Shown: positions 16,427 through 23,987 of the stretch, piece by piece
Layout of the letters: every line of letters starts with the position of its first letter
Position numbering within the stretch: the stretch's first letter is position 1
Origin: Thiodiazotropha sp040506195
GTDB taxonomy: Bacteria; Pseudomonadota; Gammaproteobacteria; Chromatiales; Chromatiaceae
Assembly (NCBI GenBank): GCA_040506195.1
Contig: JBEVXH010000005.1
Location: 310,001 to 374,000, forward strand
Reading direction: 5' to 3'
DNA length: 64,000 nt
Notes under the pieces: generated by a model
What the model was told of the DNA's origin: nothing
The model's input: the letters and a program-made list of their open reading frames with translations, nothing else
Databases searched by the model: none
Translations under genes and position numbers: made by a program

Positions 16427-16876
16427 CTATCCATACTCAAAGAGCCTCGGATCAAACTGGAACGGTTCGATATCCACTGTCCGAACTGACTGGAAACCAC
16501 CGTGCGTTGGATTGAGACACAGATTTCGTTCTTTCGGTACCACGGCAGAGGGCACATTCAGCAAAACACTTTGAGCCGATGTTAGCCACCTGTCGCCAAT
16601 ACCTTGTGTAACCGCGATGTTATGAACATCGATGTCGGCTTTGAGTTCCTCCGCGACGACATTATCCGGAATATCGATTTCAACGCTCACGTAGTCATCG
16701 GGTAGATCCTCGAAATCCACCTCTAAATGAACCAGCACTTCCAATATCGCTAAGGATAGATGGTTCGAGGTGTATACAACCGGCCGACCGGGCGAATTCC
16801 AGCGACCTCCCTTGAGTTCCGCCCCCTTGCCATCCAGGTCGGCAAAGGGCTCCCTACAAACACGCCATACCCTCAC
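16427..16876 (-). CDS. RES-domain toxin of a toxin-antitoxin pair
   Basis: 149 residues; the whole protein is a RES domain. The naming residues can be seen: Arg in GGRWNSPGRPVVYTS, Glu in LAILEVLVH, and Ser in VPSAVVPKERN, followed by the typical LNPTHGGFQSV ending. RES toxins such as Res/MbcT degrade or modify NAD+, stopping growth. The GTG start overlaps the antitoxin stop by four bases (GTGA), so synthesis is coupled to that of the antitoxin encoded just before it. Confidence 0.88.
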   Translation of the reverse strand: MRVWRVCREPFADLDGKGAELKGGRWNSPGRPVVYTSNHLSLAILEVLVHLEVDFEDLPDDYVSVEIDIPDNVVAEELKADIDVHNIAVTQGIGDRWLTSAQSVLLNVPSAVVPKERNLCLNPTHGGFQSVRTVDIEPFQFDPRLFEYG

Positions 16877-17316
16877 GCCGCCAGGCCATGGGCAATTCGA
16901 AACAGTCGGTCCTCAACGATTCGGGCGCCCTCTTCGGTATCCAGCATATCGATCGGCGTCTGGCCCTCAAAACCACGCTTGGGTTTGTGGAGCCACCGGG
17001 AAGCCTTCTCGCGATCACCGAAAGTCTCTTCAGCCATGGCGACGATACGGGCGACACGGGCAACTCGATCTGATTCTTCCCGGGTCAAGCGTTCACCATT
17101 TTTAATCCGATGGGTCAGCGTGCGGCGCGGCATAACCAAACGTTCCATATCGGATTTTTTTAAAACGCTGCCGTCAAACAGTTTTTCCGTGACAGTCGGC
17201 AAGAATCCGTGTCGTACAGCCCTGGCGAGCTCGAGCTCGGAGCTGACGGCTAACCCAAGAACCTCTTCACCGCCAAGAATTTGAGCAATTGATTCGGGCA
17301 TCGACATAGCTTTCAT
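16873..17316 (-). CDS. Xre/MbcA/ParS-type antitoxin (DUF2384)
   Basis: About 147 residues. N-terminal helix-turn-helix-like region (about 25-85, with LMERLVMPRRTLTHRIKNGERLT), then the MbcA/ParS toxin-binding domain (ARIVAMAEETFGDREKASRWLHKPKRGFEGQTPIDMLDTEEGARIVEDRLFRIAHGL). Such proteins neutralise RES toxins and repress their own operon. Start is uncertain: ATG 17316, 17307 or 17301; a TTG at 17331 lies inside the operator and is less likely. The palindrome upstream agrees with autoregulation. Confidence 0.85.
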   Translation of the reverse strand: MKAMSMPESIAQILGGEEVLGLAVSSELELARAVRHGFLPTVTEKLFDGSVLKKSDMERLVMPRRTLTHRIKNGERLTREESDRVARVARIVAMAEETFGDREKASRWLHKPKRGFEGQTPIDMLDTEEGARIVEDRLFRIAHGLAA

Positions 17317-17325
17317 CTCAAGAAT

Positions 17326-17360
17326 CGGCAATTTGCACTTATTATAGTGGCATATTGCCG
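17326..17360 (-). promoter_or_regulatory. Operator/promoter of the toxin-antitoxin operon
   Basis: Inverted repeat CGGCAAT (17326-17332) and ATTGCCG (17354-17360). On the minus strand the arms flank a TATAAT box (ACTATAATAAG), so a dimeric antitoxin bound here would cover the -10 region. Confidence 0.6.
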
Positions 17361-17449
17361 TTATGTACAGTTTGGTTATCTGGGAATGTGGGCAATCACC
17401 TGTCTTAACCTTATATTTAGACCGTATTATACGGCACTATAAGTGTCAT

Positions 17450-17764
17450 ATGAGTATCTTAACGACACATTTAATTGATGAAGCGGGGTATGTCAGCCCC
17501 CGTGCGGTGGCGGAAGAATTCCACACTACCGTTAAAGAAGTAGCCGTCTTGTCTGGACTTTCTCCTGATACCGTTTCCAAACAAAGCCGGTTTCGCTCAA
17601 AATTGACACTGCCTCGTAAAAAGAAAACAAGCTTATCAAATCGAGATGAAGTGGCTCGAATTGTTCGCATCGACAGTTATGAAAAGCACAGGAAAGTACA
17701 CTGTTGGCCACTTCAAGTGGGAGAATTATTTGGCCGGTTTGCAAGCAGCCGTGATCGGAAATAA
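17450..17764 (+). pseudogene. Decayed Xre-type antitoxin fragment
   Basis: Residues 1-47 from ATG 17450 (ILTTHLIDEAGYVSPRAVAEE..., VAVLSGLSPDTVSKQSRF) match the helix-turn-helix part of DUF2384/Xre antitoxins. The rest of the frame has no matching toxin-binding domain and an abnormal basic composition. A different frame at about 17706-17817 (HFKWENYLAGLQAAV...) looks like the end of another protein. I read this as the worn remains of a second toxin-antitoxin locus next to the intact one. Confidence 0.5.
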
Positions 17765-17781
17765 GGCCTACGAGCATTATC

Positions 17782-17970
17782 ATGCGCAAGATAGAGAAGA
17801 TTTTTTACTTATTCAATGAATCAGTTTCAGAGGTATGGGATTGTACGGACGAAACATTCCCGGATACTGCACCTGATTCAGGGGATTGGTATGTGTTCCC
17901 AAAAAGCGGCTGCTGGACTATGGTTTTCTCTCACGAAGATGTGGTGTTCTTTGCAAGGAATGAAGCATAA
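17782..17970 (+). CDS. Possible small hypothetical protein
   Basis: 62 codons, acidic, with MRKIEKIFYLFNES at the start and a Trp/Phe-rich remainder (GDWYVFPKSGCWTMVF). No good ribosome site, and it overlaps the tail frame described for the upstream remnant. Could be real or chance. Confidence 0.3.
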   Translation: MRKIEKIFYLFNESVSEVWDCTDETFPDTAPDSGDWYVFPKSGCWTMVFSHEDVVFFARNEA

Positions 17971-18085
17971 CCTAATCACAAATTCGTCATTCTCGACTTC
18001 GTTATTTATCGAGTAATCTAATGTCCTTTTGCATCCATTAGCGGTGATTCGCGTCTATTTGCGGCCTTTCTTCACAAAAAAACCT

Positions 18086-18373
18086 CTATTGCAACGTAGT
18101 AAGCCGGGCAATGAGATCCGGAAAGAGATAGACAAGCACGATCATGGCGGGGATGACGTAGAAATAGATACGCATGCTGTTGCGCAGCAGCCGGTTGGCG
18201 TCTTTGAGTTCCATGAAGTGATCGACGATCATACGGCCCTTGTAGGCAACGGTGAGGGTGATCACCAGGATCATGATCAAACCCTGATCGGGCGATTCGG
18301 CAATGGCTGCGCTGAGCAGAGTTAAACCCATCAGGATCAGCCAAATCATATCAACGGATTTTGTCTCGAACAC
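18086..18373 (-). CDS. norF: NorF-type small membrane protein, copy 1
   Basis: 95 residues, three membrane helices, of the prokaryotic cytochrome oxidase subunit IV/NorF type (WLILMGLTLLSAAIAES..., VAYKGRMIVDHFMELKDANRL). It follows norE copy 1 by 12 bases. NorF acts with NorE and is thought to help maturation or activity of NO reductase. The conserved KGRMIVDHFMELK core is also found as KGQMVGDYFMGLK in the second copy at 19804, which supports a common origin. Confidence 0.82.
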   Translation of the reverse strand: MFETKSVDMIWLILMGLTLLSAAIAESPDQGLIMILVITLTVAYKGRMIVDHFMELKDANRLLRNSMRIYFYVIPAMIVLVYLFPDLIARLTTLQ

Positions 18374-18385
18374 CTGTTACTCCTA

Positions 18386-18985
18386 TCAACGCAAAACATA
18401 TAACAAGGGAAATATGACGATCCACGCCAGATCGATCATATGCCAGTAGACGGCGACCGCCTCCAGACCGCTGTGGTTATGCTGGGTTATTCCGCCCATC
18501 CTGATTCCCATAATAGCCCATAAAATGGCGCCGCTGCCCCAACCGACGTGCAGCAGGTGGTTGAAAGTGGTGTAGTAGTAGACGGTAAAAAAGATATCCG
18601 TGTCGGTTGCCAACCCGTGTTCACTGTTCCAGTGATACTCATAGAATTTGATGATCAGGTAGAGCGCACCCATCGCGACCGCCGACAAAAGCCAGCGCTG
18701 ACACTGGTCGATCCGGCCGATCCTGATCGATTTAATCGCTTTGATGACGAAATAGCTGCTGGAGAGCAGGACCAGGGTATTCAACACGCCGGCGGTGGTA
18801 TTCAGACGCAGCGGACCGTCGGCGAAAAACTCCGGGTTATGTACCTTGGCGATGAAATAGACGATGAACATCAGGGCGAATTCGGTCATTTCCGAGAGAA
18901 TCCCGACCCAGATGGCCATGTTGCCGGGTACATGATTCTTGGCGGGTACTGCTGCCTGTACTGGTGGGGCTATGGAATTGGGCAT
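18386..18985 (-). CDS. norE: NorE, cytochrome c oxidase subunit III-like, copy 1
   Basis: 199 residues, five membrane helices, haem-copper oxidase subunit III family (PGNMAIWVGILSEMTEFALMFIVYF..., YYTTFNHLLHVGWGSG, AVYWHMIDLAWIVIFPLLYVLR). NorE is an accessory protein of NO reductase without its own metal site. The gene is transcribed away from a second norE at 19216, and each copy has an FNR/DNR box. Identity between the two NorE proteins looks moderate, so this is an old duplication or separate acquisition rather than a recent copy. Confidence 0.85.
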   Translation of the reverse strand: MPNSIAPPVQAAVPAKNHVPGNMAIWVGILSEMTEFALMFIVYFIAKVHNPEFFADGPLRLNTTAGVLNTLVLLSSSYFVIKAIKSIRIGRIDQCQRWLLSAVAMGALYLIIKFYEYHWNSEHGLATDTDIFFTVYYYTTFNHLLHVGWGSGAILWAIMGIRMGGITQHNHSGLEAVAVYWHMIDLAWIVIFPLLYVLR

Positions 18986-19069
18986 GTAATGATTAAGGTC
19001 GGAGGCTGAATGCGCGCAGGCCTATCGATGTTGTGAGATGCCATTGTCTGTACACCTGGTGACAGTGCT

Positions 19070-19083
19070 TTGACAAGGATCAA
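19070..19083. promoter_or_regulatory. FNR/DNR-type box of norEF copy 1
   Basis: TTGACAAGGATCAA. Centre about 91 bases before the minus-strand norE start at 18985. Confidence 0.75.
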
Positions 19084-19136
19084 TTTATCGCAACTGCGCT
19101 GTAGGCAAATCCATGATTTTATTCATGGTATTCAGC

Positions 19137-19150
19137 TTGATATTCATCAA
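19137..19150. promoter_or_regulatory. FNR/DNR-type box of norEF copy 2 and norQD
   Basis: TTGATATTCATCAA, perfect half-sites. Centre about 72 bases before the plus-strand norE start at 19216, the same spacing as for norC and nirS. Confidence 0.8.
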
Positions 19151-19215
19151 GGTGAAGAATGGGGCCTGCTTTAGCATTGGGTTTGTGAATTTTCCTACAG
19201 GAGCAGTAATCCCCC

Positions 19216-19797
19216 GTGCAGGCCGAAGCAACGATTAAATCCAACCGCTTTCCCCCGGGTGATTTGGCGATATGGGTCTTCATACTGGCGGAGCTGGCTG
19301 CATTTGCGGCTTTTTTCGGTGCCTATGCCTTCACCCGCATGAAAAATGTGGATCTGTTCAACCACTATCAGAGCACCCTGGACAGCGATGCGGCGCTGAT
19401 CAACACGTTTGCCCTGATTACCAGCAGCTATTTCGTTGTCAGGGCTGTGGCATCCATTCGCGAAGATGACAGTCGTGGCTGCGTGCATTGGTTGTTGGCG
19501 GCGCTGGCGATGGGGCTACTCTTCCTGATTGTGAAGGGGCATGAGTATGTCCATCATATCGAAGCGGGCATCAGGCTGAGCACGAACACATTCTATATGT
19601 TCTATCTGTCGCTGACCTTTTTTCATTTCATGCATGTCATCATGGGTATGGTGATTCTTGCAGCAGTCGCGGTGAAGGCCAAAAGGGGTGGCTACAGTGA
19701 CCGGGAGCATACGGGGGTTGAAACGGGTGCATCCTACTGGCATATGGTCGACCTGGTCTGGCTGATTCTGTTTCCCCTTGTCTATATCATGAGATGA
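19216..19797 (+). CDS. norE: NorE, cytochrome c oxidase subunit III-like, copy 2
   Basis: 193 residues from GTG, five membrane helices, same family as the divergent copy (FPPGDLAIWVFILAELAAFAAFFGAYAF..., LSLTFFHFMHVIMGMVIL, ASYWHMVDLVWLILFPLVYIMR). It heads the operon norE-norF-norQ-membrane protein-norD with gaps of 6-34 bases or overlaps. AGGAG lies 13 bases before the GTG, rather far, so an alternative nearby start cannot be excluded. Confidence 0.85.
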   Translation: MQAEATIKSNRFPPGDLAIWVFILAELAAFAAFFGAYAFTRMKNVDLFNHYQSTLDSDAALINTFALITSSYFVVRAVASIREDDSRGCVHWLLAALAMGLLFLIVKGHEYVHHIEAGIRLSTNTFYMFYLSLTFFHFMHVIMGMVILAAVAVKAKRGGYSDREHTGVETGASYWHMVDLVWLILFPLVYIMR

Positions 19798-19803
19798 TCC
19801 ACA

Positions 19804-20079
19804 ATGACTAGACGAACCGCTTTTGGCATCCGTGCCTGTACCTGGGTCTGGCTGATCATGATGGGGTTGACGTTGACAACCTATCTGATCGGTCAATTCA
19901 GTCTGGGTGGCCTGGGTGTTTCGCTGACAGTTTTGGCTTTTGCCCTGATCAAAGGGCAGATGGTGGGTGACTACTTTATGGGTTTGAAACGGATCCAGGG
20001 TTTCTGGCGCTGGCCGGTCAGCCTCTGGCTGTTTCTTCCCGGTGGTTTGATCGGTGTCGCCTTTACCCTGGTCGGATGA
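19804..20079 (+). CDS. norF: NorF-type small membrane protein, copy 2
   Basis: 91 residues, three membrane helices, with FALIKGQMVGDYFMGLKRIQGFWRW in the middle, corresponding to the conserved loop of the first copy. It starts six bases after the norE stop and is followed 10 bases later by norQ. Confidence 0.82.
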   Translation: MTRRTAFGIRACTWVWLIMMGLTLTTYLIGQFSLGGLGVSLTVLAFALIKGQMVGDYFMGLKRIQGFWRWPVSLWLFLPGGLIGVAFTLVG

Positions 20080-20089
20080 GGAGATGGCG

Positions 20090-20908
20090 ATGGAAAAACC
20101 TGTAATATTAAATACGTGTGAAAGTGACGAATCGCTTCCCTTCTATAAACCCCAGGCACGGGAAATCGAACTTTTCGAATATGGCTACAAACATCAGCTG
20201 CCTTTGCTGATCAAGGGTCCGACCGGTTGTGGCAAAACCCGCTTTATCAACTACATGGCGGCCAAGCTCGACAGGCCGGTCTATACGGTTGCCTGTCATG
20301 ACGACCTGAGTGCCGCCGATCTGGTGGGGCGGCATCTGATCGGCGAGAGTGGCACCTATTGGTCGGACGGCCCGTTGACCCGTGCGGTCAGGGAGGGCGC
20401 CATCTGCTATCTGGATGAGGTGGTGGAGGCGAGGAAGGATACCACCGTGGTGCTCCATCCCCTGACCGATGACAGGCGCATTCTCCCCCTCGAGCGTACC
20501 GGAGAGATTCTCAAGGCACCTCCGGAGTTCATGTTGGTTGTGTCATACAATCCCGGCTATCAAAATCTTCTGAAAGGCATGAAACCAAGCACCCGGCAGC
20601 GTTTCGTCGCACTCCGATTCGAGTTTCCCGCCCCTGAGCTGGAGCATGAGATTCTGATTGGAGAGACCGGTATCGATGGTGATATGGCCCGCCAACTGGT
20701 GCGTCTGGCCAATGCCATGCGGGCACTCAAGGATCACGATCTGGAGGAGGCTGCCTCTACACGACTGCTGGTCTATGCAGCCACCTTGATTCTGGGCGGC
20801 TACGAGCCGGTCGAGGCCTGTCGTTCCGCACTGGTCGAGCCACTCACAGACGATATGGAAACAGCGACAGCCTTGATGGAGGTCGTCTATGCCACAATCG
20901 GGCGGTGA
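20090..20908 (+). CDS. norQ: MoxR-type AAA+ ATPase of NO reductase maturation
   Basis: 272 residues, CbbQ/NirQ/NorQ family. Walker A is GPTGCGKT at 43-50, Walker B is AICYLDEVVEA near 108-118, and the sensor region reads VVSYNPGYQ. With NorD it forms a chaperone that inserts the non-haem FeB iron into NorB. The ATG at 20090 is chosen because TGAGGAG lies about five bases upstream; the ATG at 20084 touches that site. It overlaps the next gene by 20 bases. Confidence 0.94.
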   Translation: MEKPVILNTCESDESLPFYKPQAREIELFEYGYKHQLPLLIKGPTGCGKTRFINYMAAKLDRPVYTVACHDDLSAADLVGRHLIGESGTYWSDGPLTRAVREGAICYLDEVVEARKDTTVVLHPLTDDRRILPLERTGEILKAPPEFMLVVSYNPGYQNLLKGMKPSTRQRFVALRFEFPAPELEHEILIGETGIDGDMARQLVRLANAMRALKDHDLEEAASTRLLVYAATLILGGYEPVEACRSALVEPLTDDMETATALMEVVYATIGR

Positions 20909-21317
20909 CTATCATCCACAGGGGGACCCGCCGGGGTCGGCCATGGCTGTCACCGCGGAGTCTCTCTATCTGGCGAATCTGCTGTTGATACCCGGTATTG
21001 CATTCGCCATCCTGTTGGTGATCTATTTTAAGCAGGGCAAATCCTTGCCGCCGCTTGCGCGATCCCATCTTGAACAGACCTTCTCGGCCTCTCTCTGGGC
21101 AGGCGTGCTGCTGGTGATTGTCAACATCGTTATCCTTTTGCTTGGAGGTTATGACGGCGCCTATACCTGGATGGTGGTCATCATCTACTTTACGATGTGC
21201 CACTCCACCCTGATTCTCATCGGTATGCTCGGTCTCGCCAAGGCGATGGCGGGAAAATGTTACCGCTATCCCCTTATCGGCAGGGCATTGCCCGAAGCGT
21301 GCCTGAGGATGTCATGA
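20889..21317 (+). CDS. Membrane protein between norQ and norD
   Basis: 142 residues, three or four membrane helices (LYLANLLLIPGIAFAILLVIYF, ASLWAGVLLVIVNIVILLLGG, WMVVIIYFTMCHSTLILIGML). The start codon lies inside norQ, five bases after GGAGG; a second possible start is ATG 20943. It shows the K-Q-G-K-x-L-P-P-L-x-R-x-H-x-x-Q pattern also seen in many small four-helix proteins of unknown function. Tight coupling to norQ and norD suggests it works with the NO reductase assembly factors. Confidence 0.75.
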   Translation: MPQSGGDYHPQGDPPGSAMAVTAESLYLANLLLIPGIAFAILLVIYFKQGKSLPPLARSHLEQTFSASLWAGVLLVIVNIVILLLGGYDGAYTWMVVIIYFTMCHSTLILIGMLGLAKAMAGKCYRYPLIGRALPEACLRMS

Positions 21318-21351
21318 TGGGCGCCAAACCGCTTGAGCCAGGGGGAGACTG

Positions 21352-23181
21352 ATGGAAGAGAAGATCGGTGAACTCTGGCACCGGCTGATCACCCGCCTGG
21401 CGCAGGACCGCTATCCCGAGGCCGCTGTGCGTCTGACCGATCTGAACCACACCCTGGGCATTCTGTTTCGTGCTTTCGGCGGTGATGGCGGACTGCGGGT
21501 CGAAGCCGCCGGTGCGACTGAGCACAATGCCAGGCGCGGTGTGCTGCAGCGCATTGCCGGCAGCGCCACCAAGACTGAACTGGCCTGGCGCGATGAGCAT
21601 GCATTGCGCCTGCCCGAAGTCATCGATCTGTTTCCCCGGGGATCCCTTAACCGTGATCTCTATTTCTGGCTCGCGGCGCTGGCCGCATGTGATCGGGGCA
21701 AAAGCCAACCCTGGATAGTGAAGAACCAACAATCGACCAAGCTCGCACTGGAGAGATATCCGGGTATGCTGGCGCGTTACCGACGTTTGCAGGAGGCACA
21801 CCTTGTACAACGGCCCGATCCGGGAACCCTGAGAGAGGATGAGGCGGAACAGGAGCGCGCCATCAGGTGCGCACTTGTCGATCCTGGTGCTGTTGCACGA
21901 CTACCGGTTGCCGGCCATGCGCCTTGGCCGGTACCGCTGTGGCTCCATCCGTCTCCGCCAGGGCTGGTTCATGGGAGTGATGCCCCTGATCAGGAGAATG
22001 AATCCGGGGGCGAGTCAAAGGCTGTGAATGATGGCCGCAGCCGCCGGGGAGAGCGTACTGAGATGGCCGATGGCGACGGGGGATTGATCACCATCCGCAT
22101 GGAGAACATCCTGAGTTGGGGAGAGTTCGCCAAGGTCGACCGGGGTGCCGAGGAGAATGAGGATCTGGACCAGGCCATGGAGGCGGCGGAACAGATGGAG
22201 CAGTTCAGCGTGACCCGTGACGGCAAATCCGTCGCATCGAAATTGAAGTTCGATCTCGACCTGCCGTCCGAGGCGTGTGACGATGAGATCGTGCAGGAAG
22301 GCGTGTTGCTGCCGGAGTGGGACTGGAAGCACCAGATTATGCAGGAGGCCCATTGCCGCATCGTGACGCTGCAGACGGGGGATGTCCCGGCAATCGATCT
22401 GCCCGTTCATCTTACAAAGACCGCCAAGCAGCTGCGCGCCCAGTTTCAACAATTGATGCCGGCGCGCGTTTGGCTGCATGGCCAGGCGGACGGCAGTGAG
22501 ATCGACATGGAGGCCTACCTGCGATTCTCGGCAGAGCGGAAAAGCGGTCATCTCGCCACTGCCGATAACCTCTACCGGGATCTGCGAACAGGCGCCAGGG
22601 ATCTGAGCTGTCTGCTGATGGCCGACCTGTCACTCTCCACCGACAGCTGGATAGACAACCACCACCGCGTGATCGATGTGATTCGCGACAGCCTCTACCT
22701 GTTTGCCGAATCGCTTTCGGCAACCGGCGACAGGTTTGGATTGTACGGATTTTCATCGAGAAAAAGGGATCCTGTCCGTGTGCATCAAATCAAGGCCTTT
22801 GACGAATCCTACTCAGCCAAGTCACGTGGAAAAATTCAAGCGATCAAACCCGGTTATTACACCCGCATGGGTGCGGCAATCCGTTATGCACACCAATTGC
22901 TTAACAAGCAGCCGGCACAACGGCGATTGCTGCTGCTGTTGAGCGACGGAAAACCCAACGATCTGGATAAGTATGAAGGGCGTTATGGTGTGGAGGATAC
23001 CCGGCAGGCCGTCAGAGAAGCCCGCAACTCGGGTATACAGCCCTTTTGCGTCACCATCGATGAAAAAGGTAACGACTATCTGCCCTACCTCTTCGGCAGC
23101 GGTGGTTATGTGGTGATTCACAAGCCGCAGGAGTTGCCCCGCAAGCTGCCATTGCTCTACGCCCGTCTGACGCGGGATTGA
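21352..23181 (+). CDS. norD: VWA-domain protein of NO reductase activation
   Basis: 609 residues. The C-terminal ~200 residues form a von Willebrand factor A domain whose metal site reads D425-L-S-L-S, with DG(K)PND further on. The N-terminal half is helical and the middle acidic. NorD works with NorQ in loading the iron site of NorB. It closes the nor accessory operon; a gap with an FNR/DNR box follows. Length and order (norQ before norD) match denitrifier clusters. Confidence 0.93.
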   Translation: MEEKIGELWHRLITRLAQDRYPEAAVRLTDLNHTLGILFRAFGGDGGLRVEAAGATEHNARRGVLQRIAGSATKTELAWRDEHALRLPEVIDLFPRGSLNRDLYFWLAALAACDRGKSQPWIVKNQQSTKLALERYPGMLARYRRLQEAHLVQRPDPGTLREDEAEQERAIRCALVDPGAVARLPVAGHAPWPVPLWLHPSPPGLVHGSDAPDQENESGGESKAVNDGRSRRGERTEMADGDGGLITIRMENILSWGEFAKVDRGAEENEDLDQAMEAAEQMEQFSVTRDGKSVASKLKFDLDLPSEACDDEIVQEGVLLPEWDWKHQIMQEAHCRIVTLQTGDVPAIDLPVHLTKTAKQLRAQFQQLMPARVWLHGQADGSEIDMEAYLRFSAERKSGHLATADNLYRDLRTGARDLSCLLMADLSLSTDSWIDNHHRVIDVIRDSLYLFAESLSATGDRFGLYGFSSRKRDPVRVHQIKAFDESYSAKSRGKIQAIKPGYYTRMGAAIRYAHQLLNKQPAQRRLLLLLSDGKPNDLDKYEGRYGVEDTRQAVREARNSGIQPFCVTIDEKGNDYLPYLFGSGGYVVIHKPQELPRKLPLLYARLTRD

Positions 23182-23234
23182 TCCGTTGCGGTCACAATCA
23201 GTTTAACAGCCCCTAATATTCTTATTTTGCTGTA

Positions 23235-23248
23235 TTGATGAATGTCAA
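23235..23248. promoter_or_regulatory. FNR/DNR-type box of the HHE-DUF2249 operon
   Basis: TTGATGAATGTCAA, half-sites TTGAT and GTCAA. Centre 60 bases before the gene at 23302. Confidence 0.72.
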
Positions 23249-23301
23249 GGAGGGTGGCTGTTACACGCAGAGAATAGTGACGGTAGCGAGGTAACGACAC
23301 T

Positions 23302-23739
23302 ATGAAAACGATCAATGATTCGATGACACAGGATCACCGTCGCTGTGATGAAATCTTCGTGGAGATGGAACAGGCCATTATGCAGCACAAGTGGCCGGAG
23401 GCGGATCGTCTCTGTCAGGCGTTTATCAATTCGATGGAGCACCATTTCAAAATAGAAGAGGAACTGCTTTTTCCGGCACTCTTGAAAGCAACAAACCAGG
23501 CAAATGGCCCTGTCAACGTGATGTTGATGGAGCATGAGCAAATGCGAAATCTGATGTCGCAGTTGGTGTCGTCGTTGGACAATATGTCCAGATCACTCTC
23601 CGCCGGTTATGTAGATACATTACTCGTCACCATGCAGCAACATAATATGAAAGAGGAGAGTATTCTCTATCCGATGGCGGACAATGCGGTTCCGGACGCC
23701 GGCGATGTAATTGATAAGGCGTATTCGGAGTCTGCCTAG
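23302..23739 (+). CDS. Hemerythrin HHE-domain protein
   Basis: 145 residues, a four-helix HHE domain. Likely diiron ligands are the His in TQDHRRCDE, His-x3-Glu in MEHHFKIEEE, His in LMEHEQM and His-x3-Glu in QQHNMKEES. Related proteins sense or bind NO/O2 or repair iron-sulfur damage. The stop shares a base with the GTG of the following DUF2249 gene, so the two are translated together. Its FNR/DNR box puts it in the denitrification regulon. Confidence 0.85.
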   Translation: MKTINDSMTQDHRRCDEIFVEMEQAIMQHKWPEADRLCQAFINSMEHHFKIEEELLFPALLKATNQANGPVNVMLMEHEQMRNLMSQLVSSLDNMSRSLSAGYVDTLLVTMQQHNMKEESILYPMADNAVPDAGDVIDKAYSESA

Positions 23740-23987
23740 TGGAGCTGCGGCTTGATGTACGGGAGTTGGAGCCGCCTGTTCCGCTGGAGCGCATACTGGA
23801 AACCCTGGAAGAGTTGCCATCTGATGACTGGCTTAAGGTGCGACACAGCCGTGAACCCTACCCACTCTACAGTCTTTTGCGTGAAATGGGTTTTGCCTGG
23901 AATACCAAGTGGGAGAACAGTGAGTGCATTATCCTGATCTGGCATGCGGGGAGTCCACCGCCCGGTGATAGTGGAAGGAGGCTGTGA
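23739..23987 (+). CDS. DUF2249-domain protein
   Basis: 82 residues from GTG, a small TusA-like alpha/beta domain (LDVRELEPPVPLERILETLEEL..., PLYSLLREMGFAWNTKW). DUF2249 proteins commonly accompany HHE hemerythrins and denitrification genes; the catalytic Cys of TusA is not present in the N-terminal position, so sulfur transfer is not indicated. The last four bases overlap the next gene (GTGA). Confidence 0.8.
   Translation: MELRLDVRELEPPVPLERILETLEELPSDDWLKVRHSREPYPLYSLLREMGFAWNTKWENSECIILIWHAGSPPPGDSGRRL

Noticed and set aside
20889..21317. That the membrane protein between norQ and norD is a NorB-like or subunit III-like protein.
   Set aside because: It has only three or four helices and none of the family motifs.
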